DNA of 32,849 nucleotides, from positions 1 to 32,849 of the forward strand of contig CAJTRC010000022.1 in assembly GCA_910578365.1 (NCBI GenBank), written 5' to 3'. The stretch comes from an uncultured Muribaculaceae bacterium. GTDB lineage: Bacteria > Bacteroidota > Bacteroidia > Bacteroidales > Muribaculaceae. The translations under genes were made by a program, and so were the position numbers. Positions 20,656 to 30,433 of the stretch are shown piece by piece; within the stretch, counting starts at the first letter, position 1; every line of letters starts with the position of its first letter. Below the pieces are notes generated by a model. It made no database searches and had not been told where the DNA came from. It worked only from the letters and a program-made list of their open reading frames with translations.

Positions 20656-21798
20656 ATGCGCGAAACAAGACGCGCCGTCCTGATTCTCGAAGACGGCACC
20701 CGATTCGAAGGCAAATCTTTCGGCTTCGAAGCCCCAACCTCCGGCGAGGTGGTGTTCAACACTGCCATGACCGGTTATCCCGAAAGTTTGACCGACCCAT
20801 CATACGAGGGTCAGATACTTGTAGCCACCTATCCCTTGGGAGGTAATTACGGCGTGCCGCCGGCCGGTCCGGAACTGTCGGACTCGGACTACATGGAAGG
20901 TAGCCGCATCCACCCGCGAGCCCTTATTCTCCAGGACTATTCATGGAGTCACAGCCACTGGCTGGCCGAGCGTTCGCTTGCCCAATGGCTTGAAGACGAA
21001 AAAATCCCCGGCATATACGACATCGACACCCGTTCCCTCACCAAGCATCTGCGCGACAGCGGCTCGATGCTGGGCAAAATTATATTTGAAGGTCTTGACG
21101 AACCTGAGGTATATGACCCCAATGTAGAGAATCTGGTAGCGAAAACTTCGTGTACCGATATCAAATCATATATACCCGATGCCGAAGGCCTGCCTTCCGA
21201 GGAAGTCCACCTGAACACAGACGAAGCCTGCGGATACAAGTTCGACCCTAAATTCAAGACCGTCGTACTGGTGGACTGCGGCGTAAAACACAATATAATC
21301 CGCTGCCTGGTCAAGCGCGGTGTACGCGTGGTGCGAGTACCCTGGAACTTTGACTTCAACCGGCTTGAATGCGACGGCATATTTGTGTCGAACGGCCCCG
21401 GCAACCCCGACTTTGCCACCGACACCGTAGAAAACCTGCGCAAGGCTCTCAAGGGCGAAAAACCGGTATGCGGCATCTGCATGGGCAACCAGCTGCTGGC
21501 AAAAGCCGCCGGCGCCAACACCTACAAGCTCAAATACGGCCACCGCAGCCATAACCAGCCGGTGCGCCAGGTGGGCACCGATCGCTGCTTTGTGACATCG
21601 CAGAACCACGGCTTCGCAGTCGACAACAACACTCTGCCCGCCGAGTGGGAGCCTCTGTTCATAAACATGAACGACGGCACCAACGAAGGCATACGCCACA
21701 AATGGAAACCTTTCTTCTCGGCCCAGTTCCACCCCGAGGCATCGAGCGGCCCCGAAGACACCACATTCCTATTCGACGAATTCATAAAACTCCTATAA
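20656..21798 (+). CDS. carA: Carbamoyl-phosphate synthase small subunit (glutaminase)
   Basis: The 380-residue subunit hydrolyses glutamine and passes ammonia to CarB for carbamoyl phosphate, the precursor of pyrimidines and arginine. The N-terminal CarA domain (about 5-140) is followed by a class I glutamine amidotransferase domain (about 200-380). The nucleophile is Cys275 in GICMGNQL, and the catalytic pair is His359 and Glu361 in FHPEAS. The residue after the nucleophile loop is Asn278, where E. coli has His (GLGHQ type); I believe this is common in the group. The start MRETRRAVLILEDGT fits the family. carB begins four bases after the stop. Confidence 0.97.
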   Translation: MRETRRAVLILEDGTRFEGKSFGFEAPTSGEVVFNTAMTGYPESLTDPSYEGQILVATYPLGGNYGVPPAGPELSDSDYMEGSRIHPRALILQDYSWSHSHWLAERSLAQWLEDEKIPGIYDIDTRSLTKHLRDSGSMLGKIIFEGLDEPEVYDPNVENLVAKTSCTDIKSYIPDAEGLPSEEVHLNTDEACGYKFDPKFKTVVLVDCGVKHNIIRCLVKRGVRVVRVPWNFDFNRLECDGIFVSNGPGNPDFATDTVENLRKALKGEKPVCGICMGNQLLAKAAGANTYKLKYGHRSHNQPVRQVGTDRCFVTSQNHGFAVDNNTLPAEWEPLFINMNDGTNEGIRHKWKPFFSAQFHPEASSGPEDTTFLFDEFIKLL

Positions 21799-21802
21799 GG
21801 GC

Positions 21803-24800
21803 ATGAACCAGAACGATAAAATCAAGAAAGTACTGCTGTTAGGCAGCGGTGCACTCAAAATCGGCGAGGCCGGCGAATTCGACTACTCAGGTTCGCAGGC
21901 GCTGAAAGCCATGAAAGAGGAAGGCATCTCCACGGTGCTTATCAACCCCAACATCGCAACAGTGCAGACCTCCGACGGCTTTGCCGACAAAATCTACTTT
22001 CTGCCCGTAACCCCCTACTTTGTAGAAAAAGTAATTGAAAAGGAACGTCCCGACGGCATACTGCTGGCATTCGGCGGCCAGACCGCACTGAACTGCGGCG
22101 TGGAGCTGTACAAATCGGGCGTACTGGCGAAATACAACCTGCAGGTACTGGGCACCCCCGTACAGGCCATCATGGACACCGAAGACCGCGAGCTGTTCGT
22201 GAAGAAGCTCGACGAAATCGAAGTCAAGACCATCAAGAGCGAGGCCGTGGACAACATCGACGACGCCCTGCGCGTGGCCAATTCGCTCGGCTACCCGGTG
22301 ATAGTGCGCGCAGCATACGCCCTGGGCGGACTCGGCAGCGGCTTCTGCGACGATGACGCTCAGCTGACATCGCTCTGCGAAAAGGCCCTGGCGTTCTCGC
22401 CGCAGGTCCTGGTGGAGAAGTCGCTCAAAGGATGGAAAGAGGTCGAGTATGAAGTCGTTCGCGACCGCTTCGACAACTGCATCACTGTCTGCAACATGGA
22501 GAACTTCGACCCTCTGGGCATCCACACCGGCGAAAGTATCGTGGTGGCTCCGTCGCAGACCCTGTCGAACGCCGACTACCACTACCTGCGCTCACTTGCA
22601 ATCAAAATCATACGCCATATAGGCATTGTGGGCGAATGTAACGTGCAATATGCCTACGACCCGCAATCGATGGACTACCGCGTAATCGAGGTGAACGCCC
22701 GACTGAGCCGTTCGTCGGCCCTGGCATCGAAAGCCACCGGCTATCCGCTGGCATTCGTGGCCGCCAAACTGGGTCTGGGCTATGGCCTGTTCGACCTCAA
22801 GAACTCCGTAACCAAAGAAACCTCGGCCTTCTTCGAGCCGGCCCTTGACTATGTAGTGGTGAAGATACCGCGCTGGGACCTCGGCAAATTCCACGGTGTC
22901 GACCGCACCATAGGCTCGTCGATGAAATCGGTAGGCGAGGTCATGGCCATTGGTCGCACCTTCGAGGAAGCCATCCAGAAAGGCCTGCGCATGATAGGCC
23001 AGGGCATGCACGGCTTCGTTGAAAACAAAGACATAAACATACCCGATGTAGACAAAGCCCTTGTAGCACCCACCGACAAGCGCATATTCGTAATAGCCAA
23101 GGCTATGACCCAGGGCTACAGCGTGGACCGCATACACGAGCTGACCAAAATCGACCGCTGGTTCCTCTACAAACTACGCAACATACTCGATACCGCAGAC
23201 GAACTCGCCGGCTACGACAGTTTCGAAAGCATCCCCACCCCTCTGCTGCGCCAGGCCAAGCAGCAAGGCTTCAGCGACTTCCAGGTGGCACGCTCGGTAC
23301 TCAAAGAGCGCATGACCAACGCCGAAGAAGCCAACCTGCACGTGCGCGCCCTGCGCAAAAAACTCGGCATTGTGCCGGTAGTAAAGCAAATCGACACTCT
23401 CGCAGCCGAGTATCCCGCCAAGACCAACTATCTGTACCTTACATATAACGGCAGCGAGAACGATGTCACCTACCTGCACGACCACCGCTCGATTGTAGTA
23501 CTCGGTTCAGGCGCATACCGCATCGGCTCCAGCGTGGAATTCGACTGGTGTTCGGTCAACGCCCTTATGACAGTGAAACAGCAAGGCTGGCGCTCGGTGA
23601 TGATTAACTACAACCCCGAAACAGTGTCGACCGACTACGACATGTGCGACCGCCTTTACTTCGACGAACTCACATTCGAGCGCGTGATGGACATCCTCGA
23701 TTTGGAGCAGCCCCACGGCACCATACTGTCGGTGGGCGGCCAGATTCCAAACAACCTCGCCACCCGCCTCGACCAGCAGGGCGTGAACATACTCGGCACC
23801 ACCGCCAAGAGCATCGACAACGCCGAAGACCGCCACAAATTCTCGGCCATGCTCGACGAACTTGGCATCGACCAGCCGCGCTGGCGCGAGCTCACCAGCC
23901 TCGACGACATCAACGAATTCGTGGCCGAAGTCGGCTTCCCGGTACTGGTACGCCCCAGCTACGTACTCTCCGGCGCAGCAATGAACGTATGCTCAAACAA
24001 CGACGAGCTTGTACGATTCCTGCGCCTGGCTGCCAACGTATCGAAGCAGCACCCTGTAGTGGTGACCGAATTTATCCAAAACGCCAAGGAAATCGAAATG
24101 GACGCCGTGGCTCAGAACGGCGAAATCGTGGCTTACGCCATATCGGAGCACATAGAGTTCGCCGGCGTACACTCCGGCGACGCCACCATACAGTTCCCGC
24201 CGCAGAAACTATATGTCGAAACCATGCGCCGCATCAAAAAAGTAAGCGCACGCATAGCCAAGGCGCTGAACATCAGCGGTCCGTTCAACATCCAGTATCT
24301 GGCCAAGGACAACGACATCAAGGTAATAGAATGTAACCTGCGTGCCTCGCGCTCATTCCCGTTTGTGTCGAAAGTACTGAAAATCAACTTTATCGACCTT
24401 GCCACACGAGTAATGATGGGCCTGCCGGTAGAAAAGCCCAACAAAAGCGCCTTCGACCTCGACTACGTAGGCATAAAAGCTTCGCAGTTCAGCTTCTCGC
24501 GTCTGCAGGGCGCCGACCCCGTACTCGGCGTCGACATGGCATCGACCGGCGAGGTAGGCTGCATAGGCATCGACACCTCCGAGGCCATACTCAAGTCGAT
24601 GCTCGCAGTAGGCCAGCGCATTCCGGCCAAGAGCGTGCTGCTGAGCACAGGCACCCCCAAGCAGAAAGCCGACATGCTCGACGCCGCACACCGTTTGCAC
24701 AACAACGGCTACACCATATATGCCACCGGCGGAACATTCCAGTTCCTCAACGACAACGGCATACCTGCCATACGCGTGTACTGGCCCTCACAGCCCGACA

Positions 24801-25030
24801 TGCAGCCGCAGGCACTCGAACTGTTGCACAACCACAGCATCGACATGGTAGTGAACATACCCAAGAATCTTACCACCGCCGAACTTACCAACGGCTACAA
24901 GATTCGCCGTGCGGCAATCGACCTGAACATTCCGCTGCTCACCAACGCACGCCTGGCCTCGGCCTTCATACGCGCGTTCACTTCGATGACACTCGACGAA
25001 ATCGAAATCCGCAGCTGGGACGAATACTGA
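21803..25030 (+). CDS. carB: Carbamoyl-phosphate synthase large subunit
   Basis: The 1075-residue subunit makes carbamoyl phosphate from ammonia, bicarbonate and two ATP. Two homologous ATP-grasp halves are visible. The first starts KKVLLLGSGALKIGEAGEFD and the second HRSIVVLGSGAYRIGSSVEFD (about residue 562). An oligomerisation region lies between them, and a C-terminal MGS-like allosteric domain (about 935-1075) contains IYATGGTFQFLNDNGI. All parts are present, and the length is usual for a bacterial CarB. It is coupled to carA with a four-base gap. A GC-rich hairpin lies 25 bases after the stop. Confidence 0.98.
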   Translation: MNQNDKIKKVLLLGSGALKIGEAGEFDYSGSQALKAMKEEGISTVLINPNIATVQTSDGFADKIYFLPVTPYFVEKVIEKERPDGILLAFGGQTALNCGVELYKSGVLAKYNLQVLGTPVQAIMDTEDRELFVKKLDEIEVKTIKSEAVDNIDDALRVANSLGYPVIVRAAYALGGLGSGFCDDDAQLTSLCEKALAFSPQVLVEKSLKGWKEVEYEVVRDRFDNCITVCNMENFDPLGIHTGESIVVAPSQTLSNADYHYLRSLAIKIIRHIGIVGECNVQYAYDPQSMDYRVIEVNARLSRSSALASKATGYPLAFVAAKLGLGYGLFDLKNSVTKETSAFFEPALDYVVVKIPRWDLGKFHGVDRTIGSSMKSVGEVMAIGRTFEEAIQKGLRMIGQGMHGFVENKDINIPDVDKALVAPTDKRIFVIAKAMTQGYSVDRIHELTKIDRWFLYKLRNILDTADELAGYDSFESIPTPLLRQAKQQGFSDFQVARSVLKERMTNAEEANLHVRALRKKLGIVPVVKQIDTLAAEYPAKTNYLYLTYNGSENDVTYLHDHRSIVVLGSGAYRIGSSVEFDWCSVNALMTVKQQGWRSVMINYNPETVSTDYDMCDRLYFDELTFERVMDILDLEQPHGTILSVGGQIPNNLATRLDQQGVNILGTTAKSIDNAEDRHKFSAMLDELGIDQPRWRELTSLDDINEFVAEVGFPVLVRPSYVLSGAAMNVCSNNDELVRFLRLAANVSKQHPVVVTEFIQNAKEIEMDAVAQNGEIVAYAISEHIEFAGVHSGDATIQFPPQKLYVETMRRIKKVSARIAKALNISGPFNIQYLAKDNDIKVIECNLRASRSFPFVSKVLKINFIDLATRVMMGLPVEKPNKSAFDLDYVGIKASQFSFSRLQGADPVLGVDMASTGEVGCIGIDTSEAILKSMLAVGQRIPAKSVLLSTGTPKQKADMLDAAHRLHNNGYTIYATGGTFQFLNDNGIPAIRVYWPSQPDMQPQALELLHNHSIDMVVNIPKNLTTAELTNGYKIRRAAIDLNIPLLTNARLASAFIRAFTSMTLDEIEIRSWDEY

Positions 25031-25054
25031 TTCAATCACTGAGCTATCTCACAT

Positions 25055-25084
25055 GGCGGCCAGAGGTCTCGGCCTCTGACCGCC
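25055..25084 (+). terminator. Hairpin terminator candidate after carAB
   Basis: GGCGG-C-CAGAGG (25055-25066) pairs with CCTCTG-A-CCGCC (25073-25084), giving 11 pairs, one mismatch and a six-base loop. Only three T residues follow directly (GTTTCAC), so termination may be partial. Confidence 0.55.
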
Positions 25085-25111
25085 GTTTCACTTCCTAAAC
25101 CAGTTAAACTT

Positions 25112-28027
25112 ATGAAAGCATCAAGACTGCGCCTGGCCGCCATCGTATCGATACTGCTTGCAAGCAACGGTGCATTTGCGGCACGACATGAGTTCCGCAG
25201 CGTCGAAGGCGACCCGCTGAACACAAAAATTTACACCCTGCCCAACGGTCTGAAACTATTCATGTCGGTAAACAAAGACGAACCCCGTATCCAGACCTAC
25301 ATCGCCGTGCGCGTCGGAGGCAAGAACGACCCTGCCGAAACCACCGGTCTGGCTCACTACTTCGAACACCTTATGTTCAAGGGCTCCGAACAATTCGGCA
25401 CCACCGACTACGCTGCCGAAAAACCCCTGCTGGACCGGATAGAACAACTGTTCGAAACCTATCGCCATACCACCGACTCCACCACCCGCGCGGCCATATA
25501 CCACGAAATCGACTCCATAAGCTACCAGGCCTCGCTCATAGCAATCCCCAACGAATACGACAAGCTCATGTCGGCAATCGGCGCCAACGGCACCAACGCC
25601 TACACCAGCTACGACGTAACATGCTATGTCGAAAACATACCCTCCAACCAAATCGAGAACTGGGCACGCATACAGGCCGACCGCTTCGAACACCCTGTAA
25701 TCCGAGGCTTCCATACCGAACTCGAAACCATCTACGAAGAAAAGAACATGTCGCTGACCCAGGACAACCGCAAGATGTCGGAGCGCATGCTTGCCACACT
25801 CTTCCCCCACCACCCCTACGGCACTCAGACCGTACTCGGCACTCAGGAAAACCTCAAGAATCCCTCGATTACCAACGTAAAGAACTACCATAAACAATGG
25901 TATGTGCCTAACAATATGGCCATCTGTGTCAGCGGCGACTTCGACCCCGACTACATGGTAGACATAATCGAAAAATACTTCGGCCATCTCAAGCCCAACC
26001 CATCTCTGCCAGTACTGCAGTTCACCTCCGAGCAGCCAATTACCAGCCCCATCGAAGTAGAAGTACTCGGCAAAGAAGCCGAACGCATCTACCTGGCATG
26101 GCGCATACCCGCAGCCGCACACGAAGACACCGAAGTGCTGCAGATACTCAGCGAAGTGATGTCCAACGGCCATACCGGCCTTCTCGACGTTGACGTCGAA
26201 CTGCCCCAGCGCACCCTCGGCGTTGGCTCCGGCCTGTACAGCATGGCCGACCAGGGCGCATTCCTGATGATAGGCCTGCCCAAGGGCGGACAGACTCTCG
26301 ACGACGTCCGCGCCATTCTGCTCGAAGAAATAACAAAACTGCGCAATGGCGACTTCTCCGACAAACTCATTCCGGCAATCATCAACAACACCCGGCTCAA
26401 CCTGCAGAAGTCGTACGAAAGCAACCGCTCGCGCGCCAACTACTACGTCGATGCCTTTGTGAACGGTCAGGACTGGGCCGATGTTGTAGCTCAGCTCGGA
26501 CGCCTCGAAAAAATAACCAAGGACGATGTAGTTCGCGTGGCCAACAAATACTTCGGCGACAATAACTACGCTGCCATCTACAAACGCCAGGGCGACGACC
26601 CCAACGAGCTCAAGCTGGCCAAGCCGCAACTCACACCCATAGCCATGAACCGCGACGCCTCCAGCAAATTCCTGCAGGAAATACAGAACTCAAAAGTCGA
26701 GCCGATTGAACCGGTGTTTGTTGACTACGACAAAGACCTCACCCGCCTCAGCGCCAAAAACGACATCGAACTGCTGTACACCCGGAACATCACCAACGAC
26801 ATGTTCCGCCTCACCTACGTGTACGACTACGGCAGCAACAACGACCCCTTGCTCGTACCCGCATCGAGCTACATCACATTCCTTGGCACAGCGACCAAAA
26901 ACGCACAGCAGATAAAGGACGAATTCTATAACCTCGCCTGCTCGTACAGCATAAACATAGGTGCAGACCGCAGCTACGTGACTCTGACAGGCCTTAGCGA
27001 AAACATGCCCGCAGCCATGGCTCTGATGGAAGAAGTACTCGCAGACGCACAGGTCGACACCGAAGCATACAACGCCCTGGTAGAGCGAATGGCCCAAGAT
27101 GAAACTAATGCAAAGTCAAACCAGAGCTCCAACTTCTCGGCCCTGACCTCCTACATGTTCTACGGCGAACACAACCCCAGAACCGACGCATTAACCTCGG
27201 GACGCCTGGCAAAAATCAACCCCACCGAACTCACCAAGGCCATAGCCGCGCTCAACCACAAGCAGCACCGCGCCATATACTACGGCAAACACAGCGGCAA
27301 AGATGTAGTCGACAACATCAACACCCTGCACCGCACTCCGGCCAAGCTGCAGAAAGTAGAGCGCGTGGACCGCTATAAACTCGCCGAGCCTGAAGAAACC
27401 GTAATATACGTGGCTCCCTACCCTGCCAAGCAGCTGTACATGCGCATGTTCTCCAACAAAAACGAAATGTACGGCCAGCTCCACGAACCGCTGCGACAGC
27501 TCTATAACGATTACTTCGGCGGCTCGATGAACGCCATAGTATTCCAGGAAATGCGCGAGAGCCGTTCGCTGGCCTACAGCGCATGGGCAGGCTACAGCCT
27601 CCCCGGCTACAGCTACCGCCCCTACACCTACAGCGCCTTCATCGCCACTCAGAACGACAAGATGAACGATGCCGTGGCTGCATTCAACGAAATCATCAAC
27701 CGGATGCCGCAGAGCCAGTCGGCCTTCGACCTGGCCAAGAAGGGACTTGACGCCCGCATCCGCACCGAACGCATCATCAAAGACGACATTGCCTGGAACT
27801 ACATCGACGCCCTAAACATGGGCGACGACCACGACACCCGTCGTGACACCTTCGAAGCTCTACCATCACTAACCCTCGACGATGTGGTGAAATTCCAGCA
27901 ACAGAACGTAGCCGGACGCCAATATTACTACTGCATACTTGGCGACACCGACGATATCGACCTTGACGCGCTGTCGAAACTCGGCCGTGTGGTGATGCTC
28001 ACCCCCGAACAGATTTTCGGTTATTAA
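25112..28027 (+). CDS. M16 family zinc metallopeptidase (pitrilysin-like), exported
   Basis: The 971-residue protein is predicted to be a periplasmic peptidase that degrades peptides or small proteins inside a closed two-half chamber. Residues 1-23 form a signal peptide (LAAIVSILLASNGAFA). The inverted zinc motif HYFEH (82-86) supplies His82, Glu85 and His86, with a third ligand expected from HTELETIYEE (201-210). An insertion of roughly 50 residues sits between about 100 and 150. The second half (about 540-960) repeats the M16 fold without the zinc motif and has a conserved ESRSLAYSAWAGY stretch. It starts 81 bases after carB with a hairpin between them, so it is probably a separate transcription unit. 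No substrate can be named. Confidence 0.92.
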   Translation: MKASRLRLAAIVSILLASNGAFAARHEFRSVEGDPLNTKIYTLPNGLKLFMSVNKDEPRIQTYIAVRVGGKNDPAETTGLAHYFEHLMFKGSEQFGTTDYAAEKPLLDRIEQLFETYRHTTDSTTRAAIYHEIDSISYQASLIAIPNEYDKLMSAIGANGTNAYTSYDVTCYVENIPSNQIENWARIQADRFEHPVIRGFHTELETIYEEKNMSLTQDNRKMSERMLATLFPHHPYGTQTVLGTQENLKNPSITNVKNYHKQWYVPNNMAICVSGDFDPDYMVDIIEKYFGHLKPNPSLPVLQFTSEQPITSPIEVEVLGKEAERIYLAWRIPAAAHEDTEVLQILSEVMSNGHTGLLDVDVELPQRTLGVGSGLYSMADQGAFLMIGLPKGGQTLDDVRAILLEEITKLRNGDFSDKLIPAIINNTRLNLQKSYESNRSRANYYVDAFVNGQDWADVVAQLGRLEKITKDDVVRVANKYFGDNNYAAIYKRQGDDPNELKLAKPQLTPIAMNRDASSKFLQEIQNSKVEPIEPVFVDYDKDLTRLSAKNDIELLYTRNITNDMFRLTYVYDYGSNNDPLLVPASSYITFLGTATKNAQQIKDEFYNLACSYSINIGADRSYVTLTGLSENMPAAMALMEEVLADAQVDTEAYNALVERMAQDETNAKSNQSSNFSALTSYMFYGEHNPRTDALTSGRLAKINPTELTKAIAALNHKQHRAIYYGKHSGKDVVDNINTLHRTPAKLQKVERVDRYKLAEPEETVIYVAPYPAKQLYMRMFSNKNEMYGQLHEPLRQLYNDYFGGSMNAIVFQEMRESRSLAYSAWAGYSLPGYSYRPYTYSAFIATQNDKMNDAVAAFNEIINRMPQSQSAFDLAKKGLDARIRTERIIKDDIAWNYIDALNMGDDHDTRRDTFEALPSLTLDDVVKFQQQNVAGRQYYYCILGDTDDIDLDALSKLGRVVMLTPEQIFGY

Positions 28028-28052
28028 CAGTCGCATTGCCCTAATAAACCAC

Positions 28053-28093
28053 AGGCCCATAGCTTTCTACTCCCACGTAGAAGCTATGGGCCT
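28053..28093. repeat. Long inverted repeat after the M16 peptidase gene
   Basis: The arms 28053-28070 and 28077-28093 match over 17 pairs with one bulged T and a TCCCAC loop. The stem is strong, but neither side is followed by a T run. It may act as a transcript-end structure for the M16 gene or as a repeated extragenic palindrome. Confidence 0.6.
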
Positions 28094-28388
28094 GCTGCAT
28101 AACGCACGGAGTGACGCAAATCATACGCCTCAAGCTACCATAAAAGGAACGATACCCAATTAAATAATAACTCTGTCAGTACTCCGGGGACCCCGTACGA
28201 TATAAATTTCACTGCGCACAGTGACTCATTTCTGCCATTATGACAGAGTGTCATGTCAGTTCTAACACACTGAAATTCGCAACAATAAACATTTTACAAC
28301 CTTTTTGGCACAGGATTTGTTTTATTATCGTACAAACAAAGCCAAATAAGAAAACAAAAATATAAACAAAATAAAAACTTATACAATC
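28094..28388 (+). promoter_or_regulatory. Upstream region of dnaK with dyad repeats
   Basis: This gene-free stretch holds several dyads: CGGGGACCCCG (28185-28195), TCACTG-CGCA-CAGTGA (28209-28224) and TGACA-GAG-TGTCA (28241-28253). ACTCTGTCA (28170-28178) is the inverted copy of TGACAGAGT (28241-28249). I see no CIRCE (HrcA) element. TTTG at 28304-28307 could be a -33 box, but no good -7 element follows. The last 50 bases are A-rich, as is usual before well-translated genes in this phylum. Confidence 0.45.
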
Positions 28389-30296
28389 ATGGGAAAAATA
28401 ATCGGTATCGACTTAGGCACAACCAACTCGTGTGTCGCAGTTCTCGAAGGCAACGACCCCGTTGTAATTCCTAACAGCGAAGGCCGCAACACAACACCGT
28501 CTGTAGTTGCATTCGTCGACGGTGGCGAACGCAAAGTGGGCGACCCCGCCAAACGTCAGGCCATCACCAACCCCAAACGTACTATATACTCCATCAAGCG
28601 TTTCATGGGTGAAACCTACGATCAGATAAAGAATGAAATCGACCGCGTACCTTACAAGGTAGTCCGCGGCGACAACAATACTCCGCGTATCGACATCGAC
28701 GGTCGCGAATACACTCCGCAAGAAATCTCGGCCATGATTCTTCAGAAAATGAAGAAGACCGCCGAAGACTATCTGGGCCAGAGCGTAAGCGAGGCCGTGA
28801 TAACCGTGCCCGCATACTTCAACGACTCGCAGCGCCAGGCCACCAAGGAAGCCGGTGAAATCGCAGGCCTTACCGTAAAACGTATCGTCAACGAACCCAC
28901 CGCAGCCGCTCTTGCATACGGCCTCGACAAAACCAACAAGGACCAGAAAATCGCCGTATTCGACCTCGGCGGCGGTACTTTCGATATCTCGATTCTCGAA
29001 CTGGGCGACGGCGTATTCGAAGTAAAATCGACCAACGGCGATACCCATCTGGGCGGTGACGACTTCGACCACGTAATCATCGACTGGCTGGCAGAGGAAT
29101 TCCTGCGCGAAGAAGGTGTCGACCTGCGTCAGGACCCCATGGCGCTCCAGCGTCTGAAAGAAGCTGCCGAAAAAGCAAAAATCGAGCTTTCCAGCACCAC
29201 TTCCACCGAAATCAACCTGCCGTACATCATGCCCGTGAACGGTATTCCAAAGCACCTTGTGAAGACCCTCACCCGCGCCAAATTCGAGCAGCTCGCCGAC
29301 CGCCTTATCAACGCTACCCTCAAGCCCTGTGAAGACGCACTGCGCGACGCCGGCCTGAAAGCATCGGACATCGACGAAGTTATCCTCGTGGGTGGTTCAA
29401 CCCGTATTCCCGCCATCCAGCAGGTAGTTGAAAAATTCTTCGGCAAAGCTCCGTCGAAGGGCGTGAACCCCGACGAAGTGGTAGCCGTAGGCGCAGCCAT
29501 CCAGGGCGGCGTACTGTCGGGCGACGTCAAGGACGTACTTCTGCTCGACGTTGTGCCTCTGTCGGTAGGTATCGAAACCCTCGGCGGCGTGATGACCAAA
29601 CTTATCGAGGCCAACACCACCATTCCTACCCGCAAGAGCGAAACATTCTCGACCGCAGCCGACAACCAGCCTTCGGTTGAAATCAACGTTCTCCAAGGCG
29701 AACGCCCAATGGCAAAGGACGACAAACTCCTGGGTAAATTCCACCTCGACGGCATCGCTCCCGCACCTCGCGGTATTCCTCAGATTGAGGTTACATTCGA
29801 AATAGACGCCAACGGCATCCTCAACGTATCTGCCAAGGACAAAGCCACTGGCAAGGAACAGAGCATCCGCATCGAAGCATCGAGCGGTCTGACCGACGCC
29901 GAAATCAAGCGTATGAAAGACGAAGCAGCAGCCAACGCGGCAGCCGACGCCAAGGAAAAAGAGCGCATCGACAAGCTCAACCAGGCCGATGCCATCATAT
30001 TCCAGACCGAAAAGCAGCTGAGCGAACTCGGCGACAAGATTCCCGCCGACAAGAAGAGCGCTATCGAAACTGCCGTGGCACGCCTTAAAGAGGCACACAG
30101 GGCTCAGGATATCGCAGGCATTGACGCTGCCATCAAGGATATCGAGACAACCTTCGGCGCTGCCCAGCAGGACATTCTCAATGCCCAGCAGCAGGCACAG
30201 AACCCGGGTGCAGGCCAGGCCAACCCCGGTGCAGGAGCATCCGGCAACGGTCCTGACGACCATGTTACCGACGTAGACTTCGAGGAAGTGAAGTAA
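28389..30296 (+). CDS. dnaK: Chaperone protein DnaK (Hsp70)
   Basis: The 635-residue ATP-dependent chaperone binds exposed hydrophobic segments of client proteins with DnaJ and GrpE. The nucleotide-binding domain shows IDLGTTNSC (7-15), the DLGGGTFDIS phosphate-2 motif (from about residue 192) and GGSTRIP. The interdomain linker is DVLLLDVVPLSVG (about 381-393). The substrate-binding beta domain and helical lid follow, then a Gln/Gly/Ala-rich tail ending in the acidic DVDFEEVK. dnaJ and grpE are not adjacent in this window. The gene stands alone between dyad-rich upstream DNA and a strong bidirectional terminator. Confidence 0.99.
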   Translation: MGKIIGIDLGTTNSCVAVLEGNDPVVIPNSEGRNTTPSVVAFVDGGERKVGDPAKRQAITNPKRTIYSIKRFMGETYDQIKNEIDRVPYKVVRGDNNTPRIDIDGREYTPQEISAMILQKMKKTAEDYLGQSVSEAVITVPAYFNDSQRQATKEAGEIAGLTVKRIVNEPTAAALAYGLDKTNKDQKIAVFDLGGGTFDISILELGDGVFEVKSTNGDTHLGGDDFDHVIIDWLAEEFLREEGVDLRQDPMALQRLKEAAEKAKIELSSTTSTEINLPYIMPVNGIPKHLVKTLTRAKFEQLADRLINATLKPCEDALRDAGLKASDIDEVILVGGSTRIPAIQQVVEKFFGKAPSKGVNPDEVVAVGAAIQGGVLSGDVKDVLLLDVVPLSVGIETLGGVMTKLIEANTTIPTRKSETFSTAADNQPSVEINVLQGERPMAKDDKLLGKFHLDGIAPAPRGIPQIEVTFEIDANGILNVSAKDKATGKEQSIRIEASSGLTDAEIKRMKDEAAANAAADAKEKERIDKLNQADAIIFQTEKQLSELGDKIPADKKSAIETAVARLKEAHRAQDIAGIDAAIKDIETTFGAAQQDILNAQQQAQNPGAGQANPGAGASGNGPDDHVTDVDFEEVK

Positions 30297-30313
30297 GTCC
30301 ACCGGCCAACTAT

Positions 30314-30355
30314 AAAAAATGGAGTGTAGCTCATTGAGTTACACTCCATTTTTTT
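30314..30355. terminator. Bidirectional intrinsic terminator between dnaK and the GH92 gene
   Basis: The 15-base arms at 30319-30333 and 30335-30349 are inverted repeats with one wobble. An A tract lies on the left and a T tract on the right, so it works for both the plus-strand dnaK and the minus-strand GH92 transcripts. Confidence 0.9.
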
Positions 30356-30433
30356 GTTATGCGGAACCGGCTCTGAAACCTCGCAAGGGGTATCTGGCTG
30401 AGGGCGCAGACACAGTTCTGAGTTACGGTTGTC

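Noticed and set aside
21462..21500. Asn instead of His near the CarA nucleophile (GICMGNQL) as a broken glutaminase
   Set aside because: The catalytic Cys275, His359 and Glu361 are intact, and I believe the Asn form is common in related CarA proteins.
25256..26629. Minus-strand open frame (457 codons) opposite the M16 peptidase
   Set aside because: It is antisense to a gene with clear motifs, and its Val/Gly-rich translation fits a mirror frame rather than a protein.
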